From Acidimicrobiia bacterium (lineage in GTDB: Bacteria > Actinomycetota > Acidimicrobiia > Acidimicrobiales > Bin134): 13,440 nucleotides of DNA. Made by a program: the position numbers and the translations under genes. The notes beneath the pieces are model-generated. The model had not been told where the DNA came from and made no database searches. It worked only from the letters and a program-made list of their open reading frames with translations. Location of the stretch: positions 1-13,440 of the forward strand of contig VYDF01000264.1 of the NCBI GenBank assembly GCA_009843565.1, read 5' to 3'. Positions within the stretch are counted from its first letter, which is position 1. Each line of letters opens with the position of its first letter. Of this stretch, positions 5,727 through 13,064 are shown piece by piece.

Positions 5727-7421
5727 CTGAACGACTTGGCCGCTGATCCCGAGGTGGCTGCTGCTTATGTGGCGGCCGGGTGGTGGGGGCACGACACGCC
5801 CACCGACCTGATTCGGCGCAACGCGGCTGAACGGCCCGACGATGTCGCTTACATCACCTGGAGCCGCCCCTCTGGTGAGGCAGACGACGGGCTGGGAAGC
5901 ATCGACCGGACCACCTGGGCCGGTTATGACCGCCTGTCGGATCGGGTGGCGGCCGCGCTGTTGGCCGCGGGGCTGGAGCGGGGCGACCGCGCCGCGGTGA
6001 TCTTGCCCGATGGGGCCGCGGTTCACGCTGCTTTTACTGGGGCTGAGAAGGCCGGGGTGGTGGTGATGGGCATCGGCCACCGGGCCGGGCCGGCCGAGAT
6101 CGCCCACCTGGTAGAGAAATCCGGAGCCCGGGCCATCATCACCGGCACCCACCACCGGGGGCAACCGGCGGCTGACGCAGTGGCCGAGCTGCGCCGCAGT
6201 CTGCCCGCCCTCGCCCACCACATCACCATCGACGGTCCCGGCCAAGGTGCGGCCATCGCCCTCGACGGCCACCCTGCCCCCACACCCGACTCAGTGCTCG
6301 AGTTTGCCGAAGCTGTGGAGGCCCGCCGCCTAGGGGCCTCCGAACTGTGCCTGTTGAACTCCACCTCGGGCACCACCGGGCTGCCCAAGTGCGTGATGCA
6401 GACCCACAACCGCTGGTTCTACTTCCACCAGAAGGCGGTGGAGTACAGCGGCCTGGGCCCCGATGAGGTGTTCTGCGTGCCGGTGCCGGCCCCGTTCGGC
6501 TTCGGTTTGTGGACCGCCCACTACTCCCCCACCATCTTGGGGGTGCCCACCGTGGTGATGGCCGACTTCGACGCTGCTGCCCTGATCCGCCTGATCGAGG
6601 CCGAGCGGGTGACCGTGCTGTGCGCGGTGACCACCCAGTTCATCATGATGCTCAACTCCCCGGTGTTCGATAACCACGACCTGTCGTCGCTGCGGCTGAT
6701 GTTCACCGGCGGCGAGGCCATCCCCGAACAGCGGGCCGCCGAGTTCGAGGATCGCACCGGCTGCACCGTGTTGAACTTCTACGGCTCCAACGAGACCGGG
6801 ATGCTGAGCGGCACCCGCCTCAGCGATCCCCGGTCGGCCCGGCTGCGCACCGGAGGCCGCTGCGAACCCGAGATGGACTGCGCCCTGTACGACCCCGATG
6901 ACGGCCACCTGCTGCCCGGCCTGCGGGGCCGAGGCCAGCCCGCCTGCCGAGGACCGGCTACCGCCCTGGGCTACTACGACGACGCCAAGGCCAATGCCGA
7001 GCTGATGACCGACGACGGCCGGATGCTGATGGGCGACATCGTGGAGATCGACGACGACGGCTACCTGCGGGTGGTGGGCCGCACCTCGGACTTCATCATC
7101 CGAGGGGGAAAGAACATCAGCGCCCCCGCGGTGGAAGACGAGGTGATGACCCACGCGGCGGTGGCCATGGTGGCCGCAGTGGCCGCCCCCGACCCGGTGT
7201 TCGGCGAGCGGGTGGCCGCCTACGTAGAGCTGGTTCCCGGCACCAGCCTCGACCTCGACGAACTCCGGGAGCATCTGGCCGGTCGCGGGGTTTCCCGGGA
7301 GTGGTGGCCCGAGCACCTGTTCGTGGTCGATGCCCTGCCCCGCTCGTCGGGGGGCAAGGTGGCCAAGGGCCAGCTCAAAAAGGACGCCGCCGACCGGGTG
7401 GCTGAAGAGCCCGCCAGCTAG
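5727..7421 (+). CDS. AMP-forming acyl-CoA synthetase (ANL superfamily)
   Basis: This is a full-length ligase: 564 residues from CTG 5727, or 561 from TTG 5736. Counting from the TTG, the ATP loop STSGTTGLPK spans 209-218, NFYGSNETG 347-355, and the core/hinge motif with Asp434 and Arg449 runs through GYLRVVGRTSDFI. The C-terminal lysine motif is SSGGKVAKGQLKK, with Lys541 as the expected adenylation lysine. It should activate a carboxylic acid with ATP and join it to CoA in the cytoplasm. The acid is unknown; the N-terminal YVAAGWWGHDTPTDLI style recalls cyclohexanecarboxylate- and aryl-acid-type ligases, but that is a weak guide. Start choice rests on AAGGAG spacing. It has its own promoter region with a palindrome, and its stop shares CTAG with the convergent gene. 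Confidence 0.92.
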   Translation: MNDLAADPEVAAAYVAAGWWGHDTPTDLIRRNAAERPDDVAYITWSRPSGEADDGLGSIDRTTWAGYDRLSDRVAAALLAAGLERGDRAAVILPDGAAVHAAFTGAEKAGVVVMGIGHRAGPAEIAHLVEKSGARAIITGTHHRGQPAADAVAELRRSLPALAHHITIDGPGQGAAIALDGHPAPTPDSVLEFAEAVEARRLGASELCLLNSTSGTTGLPKCVMQTHNRWFYFHQKAVEYSGLGPDEVFCVPVPAPFGFGLWTAHYSPTILGVPTVVMADFDAAALIRLIEAERVTVLCAVTTQFIMMLNSPVFDNHDLSSLRLMFTGGEAIPEQRAAEFEDRTGCTVLNFYGSNETGMLSGTRLSDPRSARLRTGGRCEPEMDCALYDPDDGHLLPGLRGRGQPACRGPATALGYYDDAKANAELMTDDGRMLMGDIVEIDDDGYLRVVGRTSDFIIRGGKNISAPAVEDEVMTHAAVAMVAAVAAPDPVFGERVAAYVELVPGTSLDLDELREHLAGRGVSREWWPEHLFVVDALPRSSGGKVAKGQLKKDAADRVAEEPAS

Positions 7422-7900
7422 CGCTGGGTCATCACAATGGCCAGCCAGCGCCCGCTGAGCGGGAACGCCACCAACTGGGCCATGGCGTCCACCAGAAACT
7501 CCACGGCCACTTTCGGATCCTGGCCCTCGGGCAGCTCGTACACCAGGCCCCGCTTGATGTGGTCTTGGCGCCGGTTCCACCCGTCGGGCTCGGTCACCCC
7601 CCGCTCCTCCAGCAGCTTGGAGGCGTGTCGCCCGCCGGCGTGCTGCAAGCCCACCGAGGCGGGCTGCCATTTGTCGCGGTAGTGATGGCCCGGCACCCAG
7701 GTGCCCAGCGGGATGGCCGGCCCCTTGGCGGTGAACAGCTTGAACACAGCCGACTCGGGGGGCCGATCCTCGTCGGCCACCACCGGCTGCACGTTCATCC
7801 ACCCCTTGCCGTCGCCCCGAGCGGCCAGCGTGAGCATCTCGTGGACAACCTCGCCCAGGTCCAGCCGCTCGAACCTGATGTACTGCCTGTCAAGAGCCAT
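7418..7900 (-). CDS. Unrecognised conserved-looking protein downstream of the peptidase
   Basis: This 160-residue soluble protein has no signal peptide or membrane helix, and I do not recognise the family. It contains a notable cluster in the middle: GTWVPGHHYRDKWQPASVGLQHAGGRHASKLL, with four His and several aromatics (abridged: PGHHYRDKW, QHAGGRHA). GWNRRQDHIKRGLVYELPEG and a C-terminal helix rich in hydrophobics follow. The spaced histidines could bind metal or nucleic acid, but no known motif fits. Its ATG overlaps the peptidase stop by one base (TGATG), so translation is coupled. In many Gram-positive genomes efp follows pepQ; this protein is too different from EF-P for that assignment. 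Its stop codon lies in the CTAG shared with the acyl-CoA synthetase stop. Confidence 0.78.
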   Translation of the reverse strand: MALDRQYIRFERLDLGEVVHEMLTLAARGDGKGWMNVQPVVADEDRPPESAVFKLFTAKGPAIPLGTWVPGHHYRDKWQPASVGLQHAGGRHASKLLEERGVTEPDGWNRRQDHIKRGLVYELPEGQDPKVAVEFLVDAMAQLVAFPLSGRWLAIVMTQR

Positions 7901-9027
7901 CAGCCTGCCAAGAGGTCTTTGGGCGAGTGCGTTAGCCGTTGGGGGCCGTCGTCGGTCACCAGCACGGTGTCTTCCACCCGGGCTCCGCAGAAGCCGGGGA
8001 GGTAGACGCCGGGCTCGACGGTGATGACATGGCCGGTTTGCAGGGATTCGTCGGCGGTGGCCCGCACCCAGGGCTGCTCGTGGATGTCGAGGCCCACGCC
8101 GTGGCCGGTGCCGTGGACGAAGGCGTCACCCCAGCCGTCAGCGGCGATCCGGTCCCGGCAGCTCTTGTCCACATCGGCTATCGGGGTGCCGGGAGCCGCT
8201 TGGGCCACGCCGAGCTGCTGGGCATCTCGAACGGTGTCGAACACCTTGCGGGCCTCGGGATCGGGCTCGCCCACGGCCATCGTGCGGGTCATGTCGGAGC
8301 GATAGCCGTCCACCACCGCGCCCATGTCCACAATCACCAGCTCGTTGGGGGCGATGGGGCGGTCGGTGGGCCTGATGTGGGGAAGGGCGGCGTTGGGGCC
8401 CCCGGCCACGATGGTGGTGAAGGCGCTTTTCTCGGCCCCCATGCGGCGAAAGGCGGTGTCCAAGGCCAGAGCCACCTCTTGCTCGGTGGGGCCGTCGGCC
8501 AGCATGGGGCGGACCTCGGCCAGCGCGGCATCGGCGATGGCCGCGGCCTTCGCCATGCGGTCGATCTCGCCGTCGTCTTTGATCTGGCGGCATCGCTCCA
8601 CCACGCTGGAGGTGGGCACGAGCTCGGTGGTGTCGAACCACTCGGCGTACTGGCGCTGATCAGCCCAGCTCACCGACGCCGCCTCCAACCCGATGCGGCT
8701 CACCCCGGCCGCGGCTCCGGTCAGGATCTCCTTGGGGGCGCGGTTGGTGATCTCGATGCGGGCGTTCACGCCGGCTTGGCCGGTCTCAGCCTCCGATTGC
8801 TCGCCATAGCGCCGGTCGGTGACCAGCACCAGCTCGTCGGGCCCCAGCCACGCCAGCCCGGCCGAGCCGGTAAACCCGGTGAGGTAGCGCACGTTGACCA
8901 GATTGGTCACCAGCAGGGCATCGCAGCTTGCCTCGGCGGCCGCAGCCCGAACCCGATCAGCCCGCCCCGCCACATCCATGGGGACGAGGTCTCCGACAGC
9001 GTTAGCCACAGCCATCCCACCGGCCAT
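7900..9027 (-). CDS. pepQ: Xaa-Pro aminopeptidase / Xaa-Pro dipeptidase (M24 family)
   Basis: The 375 residues have the creatinase-type N-terminal domain (DALLVTNLVNVRYLTGFTGSAG, abridged) and a C-terminal pita-bread metallopeptidase domain. The five metal ligands are all visible: Asp234 (VDMGAVVDG), Asp245 (SDMTRT), His309 (GTGHGVGLDIHE), Glu338 (TVEPGVY) and Glu352 (RVEDTVLV); His217 (ALPHIRP) is the usual substrate-side histidine. It should remove residues before proline in cytoplasmic peptides using two metal ions. The start is uncertain: ATG 9027 has no Shine-Dalgarno, while ATG 8979 (MDVAGRADRV) has GGAG 11 nt upstream and matches the usual N-terminus. It sits in the aroK-aroB-aroQ-pepQ order common in Gram-positives, but is separated from aroQ by the ETF gene. 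The choice between dipeptidase and aminopeptidase is not settled by sequence. Confidence 0.92.
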   Translation of the reverse strand: MAGGMAVANAVGDLVPMDVAGRADRVRAAAAEASCDALLVTNLVNVRYLTGFTGSAGLAWLGPDELVLVTDRRYGEQSEAETGQAGVNARIEITNRAPKEILTGAAAGVSRIGLEAASVSWADQRQYAEWFDTTELVPTSSVVERCRQIKDDGEIDRMAKAAAIADAALAEVRPMLADGPTEQEVALALDTAFRRMGAEKSAFTTIVAGGPNAALPHIRPTDRPIAPNELVIVDMGAVVDGYRSDMTRTMAVGEPDPEARKVFDTVRDAQQLGVAQAAPGTPIADVDKSCRDRIAADGWGDAFVHGTGHGVGLDIHEQPWVRATADESLQTGHVITVEPGVYLPGFCGARVEDTVLVTDDGPQRLTHSPKDLLAG

Positions 9028-9045
9028 CGGGCAAGACAGCTACGA

Positions 9046-9075
9046 CATTTTCGTACATTCGGCGCTTCATTTTCG
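9046..9075 (-). repeat. Short direct repeats upstream of pepQ
   Basis: CATTTTCG occurs at 9046-9053 and 9068-9075, 22 bp apart (about two helical turns), with a shorter CATTCG at 9056-9061 between them. They lie between the candidate -10 and the first pepQ ATG, so they could be a binding site, or merely part of a short reading frame there. Confidence 0.3.
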
Positions 9076-9083
9076 GTGAGTGC

Positions 9084-9089
9084 ATCATA
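9084..9089 (-). promoter_or_regulatory. Candidate -10 TATGAT for pepQ
   Basis: TATGAT matches five of six -10 positions on the minus strand and is 56 nt before the ATG at 9027. No -35 was found at 17 bp. It would give a leader of about 50 nt or, if ATG 8979 is used, about 98 nt. Confidence 0.35.
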
Positions 9090-9181
9090 ACTTGGCCCCT
9101 GGGGTGAGCCCCGACCAGGTTGTGCCCTGATCGATTCGTGCGGGATGACAAGTCAACCGGCAACCCTGCTCGGTAGCCTCG

Positions 9182-11026
9182 GTGCAGATGTTCGATCCCC
9201 CTGCCGATGTGATCGCGCCGGACCGACCCCTGCGGGTAGCGGTCTTGGTCAAGCAGATCCCGGTGTTCGAGGACATGGTGCTGGGGCCCGACGGCCGCAT
9301 GGTGCGAGACGGCATCGACATGCACATGAACGACTACTGCCGCCGGGCGGTGGCCAAGGGCACCGAGGTGGCCCGGGCCAGCGGGGGCACGGTCACCGTG
9401 TTCACCCTGGGGCCGCCGTCGGCCGAGAACGTGTGCCGGGAGGCCATCTTGTTCGGGGTGGACGGCGGCATTCACATCTGCGACCCCGAGTTCGCCGGTT
9501 CCGACACCTGGGCCACCGCCAAGGCCCTGGCTGCCGCTCTGGAGCGGTTCGGGCCGTTCGACCTGGTGATGATGGGGCGCAACTCGGTGGACTCCGATAC
9601 CGGTCAGGTGCCGCCGCAGCTGGCCGAGATCCTGGGACTGCCGTTCGCCACCGGCGTCCGCCATTTCTCCCTTCGCGGCGACCGTCTCGAACTGCGACTG
9701 GAGCACGACGACGAGTGGGTGGACGTGGCCGTGGAACTGCCCGCGGTGGTGTCGTGCGCCGAGCGTTTGTGCGACCCGTGCAAGATCAAAGATCCCGAGG
9801 CCTGGGCGACCGCCGACGGCTCGAAGATCCAGACGGTGGATGCTGCTGAGCTGGGAACCGGCCCTTGGGGCCAGGAGGCCAGCCCCACCTCGGTCGGTCC
9901 GGTGCAGATGATCGACGTGGAGCGCCGCCGCCAGATGATGACCGGCACGCTAAACGAGCAAATCGACAAAGCGGTGGCGATCTTGGCTGAGGGAGGTGCG
10001 CTGGCCACCGGCTCCATGCCCGAGCCGGACTTGGTTCCCGATTCCACCGGGGCTGGCTTCGACCAACCGGCCATTGCGGTGCTGGTGGAGCCGGGCCGAG
10101 AGCGGGTGAACCGAGAGCTCCTGGGGGCCGCGGCCGACCTGGCCGCCCAGATCGGCGGATGGGTGGCCGCCCTCGGTCCCGGCCTCGACGATCCCGACGA
10201 CGATCTCGGCCCTTGGGGCGCCGACGAGCAGATCGACATCAGCGGCGGCGGCAATGGAACAGTCCCAGTGGAGGAAGACCTGGCGTCGGCCATGTCGGCC
10301 TGGTGCAACGGGGCCCAGCCGTGGGCCGTGTTGGCACCGGGAACCGCCTGGGGCCGTGAGGTGGCCTCCCGCATGGCTGCGTCGTTGGGCGCGGGCCTTA
10401 CCGGCGACGCCGTAGGGCTGAAGGTGGACGACCACGGGAAGCTGATCGCCATGAAGCCGGCCTTCGGCGGATGGCTGGTGGCCGAGATCCTGTGCTCCAC
10501 TCCGGTGCAGATGGCCACGGTGCGCCCCGGAGTGCTGCCCCTCCCCCGGCCCAATCCCGCACGTCCGCCCGCTCGCCGATCGTCGCTGGCCTCGCCGGGC
10601 CGGAGCCGCCTCGAAATCGTCCGGCGCTATCGGGACGACGACAGCGACGAGCTGGCCAATGCCTCAGTGGTGATCGGCGTGGGCCAGGGGGTGGACCCCG
10701 CTGACTACCCCAAGCTGGAGAAGCACCGGGCCGCCATCGGCGCCGCCTTGTGCGCCACCCGCAAGGTCACCGACTACGGCTGGATGCCCCGGGCCCGCCA
10801 AGTGGGCATCACCGGTCACAGCATCAGCCCGCAGCTGTATTTCGCCATCGGCATGAGCGGGAAGTTCAATCACACCGTGGGAGTGCGCAACGCCGGAACG
10901 GTCGTGGGCATCAATCCCGACCCCGAAGCCCCCCTGTGGGAAATCGTGGACATCGGCTTCGTGGGCGACTGGGCCGAAGTGCTCGACGCCCTTATCCCCC
11001 GTCTGGCTCAAGCCCAGGGGCGCTGA
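9182..11026 (+). CDS. Single-chain electron transfer flavoprotein (EtfB-EtfA fusion)
   Basis: One 614-residue frame contains both ETF subunits. Residues 15-265 are EtfB-like: LVKQIP, HMNDYCRRAV (equivalent to the SMNPFCEIAV region) and GRNSVDSDTGQVPPQLAEILGLP (abridged: DSDTGQVPPQLAE). A linker near 270-295 leads to an EtfA-like half ending in the FAD domain: Arg527 in ATRKVTDYGW, QVGITGHSISPQLYFAIG, His564 in GMSGKFNH, and GINPDPEAPLWEIVD. ETF carries electrons from acyl-CoA and related dehydrogenases to the quinone pool. The usual EtfB partner-recognition loop is replaced by a segment with Cys192, Cys197 and Cys200, and the alpha-subunit GGRG motif reads GVGQG (Gln502). GTG 9182 and ATG 9188 are both possible starts; no Shine-Dalgarno is seen. 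The 3' end overlaps aroQ by 35 bp. Confidence 0.92.
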   Translation: MQMFDPPADVIAPDRPLRVAVLVKQIPVFEDMVLGPDGRMVRDGIDMHMNDYCRRAVAKGTEVARASGGTVTVFTLGPPSAENVCREAILFGVDGGIHICDPEFAGSDTWATAKALAAALERFGPFDLVMMGRNSVDSDTGQVPPQLAEILGLPFATGVRHFSLRGDRLELRLEHDDEWVDVAVELPAVVSCAERLCDPCKIKDPEAWATADGSKIQTVDAAELGTGPWGQEASPTSVGPVQMIDVERRRQMMTGTLNEQIDKAVAILAEGGALATGSMPEPDLVPDSTGAGFDQPAIAVLVEPGRERVNRELLGAAADLAAQIGGWVAALGPGLDDPDDDLGPWGADEQIDISGGGNGTVPVEEDLASAMSAWCNGAQPWAVLAPGTAWGREVASRMAASLGAGLTGDAVGLKVDDHGKLIAMKPAFGGWLVAEILCSTPVQMATVRPGVLPLPRPNPARPPARRSSLASPGRSRLEIVRRYRDDDSDELANASVVIGVGQGVDPADYPKLEKHRAAIGAALCATRKVTDYGWMPRARQVGITGHSISPQLYFAIGMSGKFNHTVGVRNAGTVVGINPDPEAPLWEIVDIGFVGDWAEVLDALIPRLAQAQGR

Positions 11027-11462
11027 CGGCCAGCAGTCGGGCCACCGCCTCCACGGCCAGCTCGTAGCCGTGGCCGCCGAAGCCCACGATGGTACCGGTG
11101 GCCACCGGGCTGACCACCGAGGTGTGGCGCCAGGGCTCCCGGGCGTTGGGGTTGGACAGGTGCAACTCCACCACCGGGCCCTCGAAGGCGGCCAGGGCGT
11201 CGTGGATGGCCCAGGAGTAGTGGGTGAACGCCCCGGGGTTGATGATGATGGCCGCACACCGGCGCCGGGCCTGGTGGATGTGGTTTATGAGGGTGGCCTC
11301 GTCGTTGGACTGGTGGTGCTCGATGGCCAAACCGTGGCGCTCGGCGGTTGCGGACGCGGTGGCCACGTGGTCGTCGAGGGTGTCGGTGCCGTACACCTCT
11401 GGCTCCCGGTCGCCCAGCAAGTTGAGGTTGGGCCCCGACAACAAGAGGATGGTCTGGCTCAT
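10992..11462 (-). CDS. aroQ: 3-Dehydroquinate dehydratase, type II
   Basis: The 156-residue protein has the usual length and numbering of type II dehydroquinases, the small dodecameric enzymes that convert 3-dehydroquinate to 3-dehydroshikimate. The expected active-site residues fall at the same numbers as in the Mycobacterium tuberculosis enzyme: Asn12 (GPNLNLLG), Arg19 (REP), Tyr24 (EVYG, the catalytic base), Asn75 and His81 (NPGAFTHYS), His101 and Ser103 (ELHLSN) and Arg112. Position 9 is Ser where NGPN is more common; this is unlikely to matter because the catalytic Asn12 is kept. GGAGG is 7 nt before the ATG. A 12-codon minicistron fills the gap to aroB. The gene ends inside the ETF coding region on the opposite strand. 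Confidence 0.96.
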   Translation of the reverse strand: MSQTILLLSGPNLNLLGDREPEVYGTDTLDDHVATASATAERHGLAIEHHQSNDEATLINHIHQARRRCAAIIINPGAFTHYSWAIHDALAAFEGPVVELHLSNPNAREPWRHTSVVSPVATGTIVGFGGHGYELAVEAVARLLAVSAPGLEPDGG

Positions 11463-11497
11463 CGGGCGGCCTCCAGCATCATGAGCAGCACGTTCAT
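11459..11497 (-). other. 12-codon minicistron bridging aroB and aroQ
   Basis: ATG at 11497 overlaps the aroB stop as ATGA and reads MNVLLMMLEAAR; its TGA overlaps the aroQ ATG as ATGA. GGAGG lies 7 nt upstream, the same spacing as for aroQ. It may be translated to couple aroB to aroQ, or be only a by-product of the local duplication. No function is inferred for the peptide itself. Confidence 0.35.
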
Positions 11498-11511
11498 CGG
11501 ATGGCCTCCAG
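11459..11511 (-). repeat. Imperfect duplication of a ribosome-binding/start segment
   Basis: On the minus strand CTGGAGGCCATCCGATGA (11511-11494) and CTGGAGGCCGCCCGATGA (11476-11459) match at 16 of 18 bases, 35 bp apart. Each carries GGAGG, a 7-nt spacer and ATGA. The first encodes the end of AroB (LEAIR), the second the end of the minicistron (LEAAR). Confidence 0.75.
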
Positions 11512-12531
11512 GGTTTCTCGCAGCAAGGCGGGCTCCAGCCCGGTGACCGGCCCGATGCCGTTGGGGCCGTCGAGCATGAAGGTGACCCCGTCTACCGCCT
11601 TCTTGTCTCGGTTGAACAGCTCGACTAAGGCATCAATGTCGGCATCGGCGGGCAACGACGTGGGCAGGTCGTAGCCGGCCACCACCCGGCGGTGCTCCTC
11701 CACCCGGCCGGTGTCGATGCGCCCGGTGCGGTGGGCCAACTCGGCGGCGTAGACCAGGCCGACGGCCACCGCCTCGCCGTGGCGGAGGTCGTAGCCGCCA
11801 TGGGCTTCCAGCGCGTGGGCCAGGGTGTGGCCGTAGTTGAGCACGGCCCGGCGGCCCGACTCCCGCTCGTCGGCCGCCACCACCTCGGCTTTGATGGCCA
11901 CGCAGCGGGCGATGCGCTCGGGCAGGGCCAGCGAGTGCAGATTGGCGTCGGCGATGAAGTGGTACTTGGCCATCTCCCCCAAGCCCGACCGCATCTCCTC
12001 GGGGGGCAGGGTGTCGAGCGCCTCGGTGTCGCACAGCACCGCGGAGGGCTGCCAGAAGGCGCCCACCAGGTTCTTGCCCTCGGGGAGGTTGACGCCGGTT
12101 TTGCCCCCCACCGAGGCATCGATCTGGCCCAGCAGGGTGGTGGCCACGTACACCACCCGAATGCCCCGGTGGTACACGGCGGCGGCGAATCCGGCCAGGT
12201 CGGTGACCGCTCCCCCGCCCACGGCCACCACCGCGTCGCGGCGGGTGAGCCCCCATTGGGCGAACTCTCGGCACAGCTCCTCGGCCGCCCCCATCGTCTT
12301 GATGTGCTCTCCGTTGTCGGTGATGAACACCCGGTGCTCGACGCCGGGATCAACGGTGATGCCCGCATCGGCCACCGCGGCCTGGGTGACCACCGCCACC
12401 CGGCCCACGTCGTCGGGGACGACATCGGACAGCCGATGGCGAACGCCCGGGCCCACCCACACGTCGTAGGACCGCTCCCCCAGCTCCACCGGCACCCGGA
12501 GCGCTTCTGCCAGTGTTGTCGCAGCAGTCAT
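11494..12531 (-). CDS. aroB: 3-Dehydroquinate synthase
   Basis: The 345-residue product converts DAHP to 3-dehydroquinate using NAD and a divalent metal in the cytoplasm. The NAD-binding GGGAVTDLAGF is at 105-115, VATTLLGQIDASVGGKTGVN at 129-148, and GKNLVGAFWQP at 152-162. Metal ligands are Glu186 (GLGEMAKY, with Lys189), His235 (NYGHTLAHALE) and His251 (LRHGEAVAVG). The reading frame is open far upstream, but ATG 12531 gives the normal N-terminus and overlaps the aroK stop as ATGA, so I chose it. No Shine-Dalgarno is evident, consistent with coupled translation from aroK. Length and motifs are standard. It is followed by the minicistron and aroQ. Confidence 0.96.
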   Translation of the reverse strand: MTAATTLAEALRVPVELGERSYDVWVGPGVRHRLSDVVPDDVGRVAVVTQAAVADAGITVDPGVEHRVFITDNGEHIKTMGAAEELCREFAQWGLTRRDAVVAVGGGAVTDLAGFAAAVYHRGIRVVYVATTLLGQIDASVGGKTGVNLPEGKNLVGAFWQPSAVLCDTEALDTLPPEEMRSGLGEMAKYHFIADANLHSLALPERIARCVAIKAEVVAADERESGRRAVLNYGHTLAHALEAHGGYDLRHGEAVAVGLVYAAELAHRTGRIDTGRVEEHRRVVAGYDLPTSLPADADIDALVELFNRDKKAVDGVTFMLDGPNGIGPVTGLEPALLRETLEAIR

Positions 12532-13058
12532 CGGGCCGGGGATTGCTGGGGCCGGATGCGCTTGATGCGATCTGCGATCTGGTTGGCCTCCAAGCCGTCC
12601 ACGTCGATCACCCGATGGGCGGTGTCGGCGTACAGCCCGGCCCGGGCATCGCTGATCTGGGTCAGATCGGCCACGGGGTCGTCGCCCAGCAGGGGGCGGC
12701 TGTCGCCGCTGCGGACCCGCTTGCTCAGCGTCTCGATGTTGGCCCGGAGCCAGCACACCCAGGCCCGCTTGCGCAGCAGCGCCCGATTCCCGGCCCGCAG
12801 CACTGCTCCCCCGCCGCAGGACACCACCAGCGGCTGCTCCGATGTCAGACACTCGGACAGCTCCGACTGCTCCATGTCGCGGAAGCGCTCTTCGCCGTCG
12901 GCTTGGAAGATCTCCGAAACCGACCGGCCGTGGCGCTCTTCTATGGCCGCGTCCAAATCCACGAACCGCAGCCCCTCCGACTGCGCCAGCCAGAACCCCA
13001 CCGTCGATTTCCCCGACCCCATCATCCCGATGAGGGCCACATGGGGCCTACGTTCCAC
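12528..13058 (-). CDS. aroK: Shikimate kinase
   Basis: The 176-residue enzyme phosphorylates shikimate at the 3-position with ATP. Walker A GMMGSGKST is at 11-19; shikimate contacts are Asp36 (VDLDAAIE), Arg60 (ERFRDME) and the Gly82-Gly84 loop (CGGGAV). Arg121 (RPLL) lies in the lid and Arg139 (DARAGLY) is the later substrate arginine. The start is a GTG at 13058. There is no Shine-Dalgarno; instead TAATAT ends exactly six bases before GTG, so the mRNA probably begins at the start codon. It is the first gene of the aroK-aroB-aroQ group and overlaps aroB in ATGA. Confidence 0.95.
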   Translation of the reverse strand: MERRPHVALIGMMGSGKSTVGFWLAQSEGLRFVDLDAAIEERHGRSVSEIFQADGEERFRDMEQSELSECLTSEQPLVVSCGGGAVLRAGNRALLRKRAWVCWLRANIETLSKRVRSGDSRPLLGDDPVADLTQISDARAGLYADTAHRVIDVDGLEANQIADRIKRIRPQQSPAR

Positions 13059-13064
13059 AACGCG

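Noticed and set aside
5506..5900. tmRNA (ssrA) on the minus strand
   Set aside because: Only the 3' end resembles it. No matching 5' half, tag frame or pseudoknot series is visible within 400 bases upstream, where the acyl-CoA synthetase is coding.
7939..9090. 383-residue plus-strand frame opposite pepQ
   Set aside because: It is the antisense shadow of a gene with all its catalytic residues; the composition is Gly/His/Ala-rich and matches no family.
11430..11438. Ser in place of the first Asn of the NGPN motif in AroQ
   Set aside because: The catalytic asparagine is the one at position 12, which is kept; the change is a tolerated variant and not evidence of inactivity.
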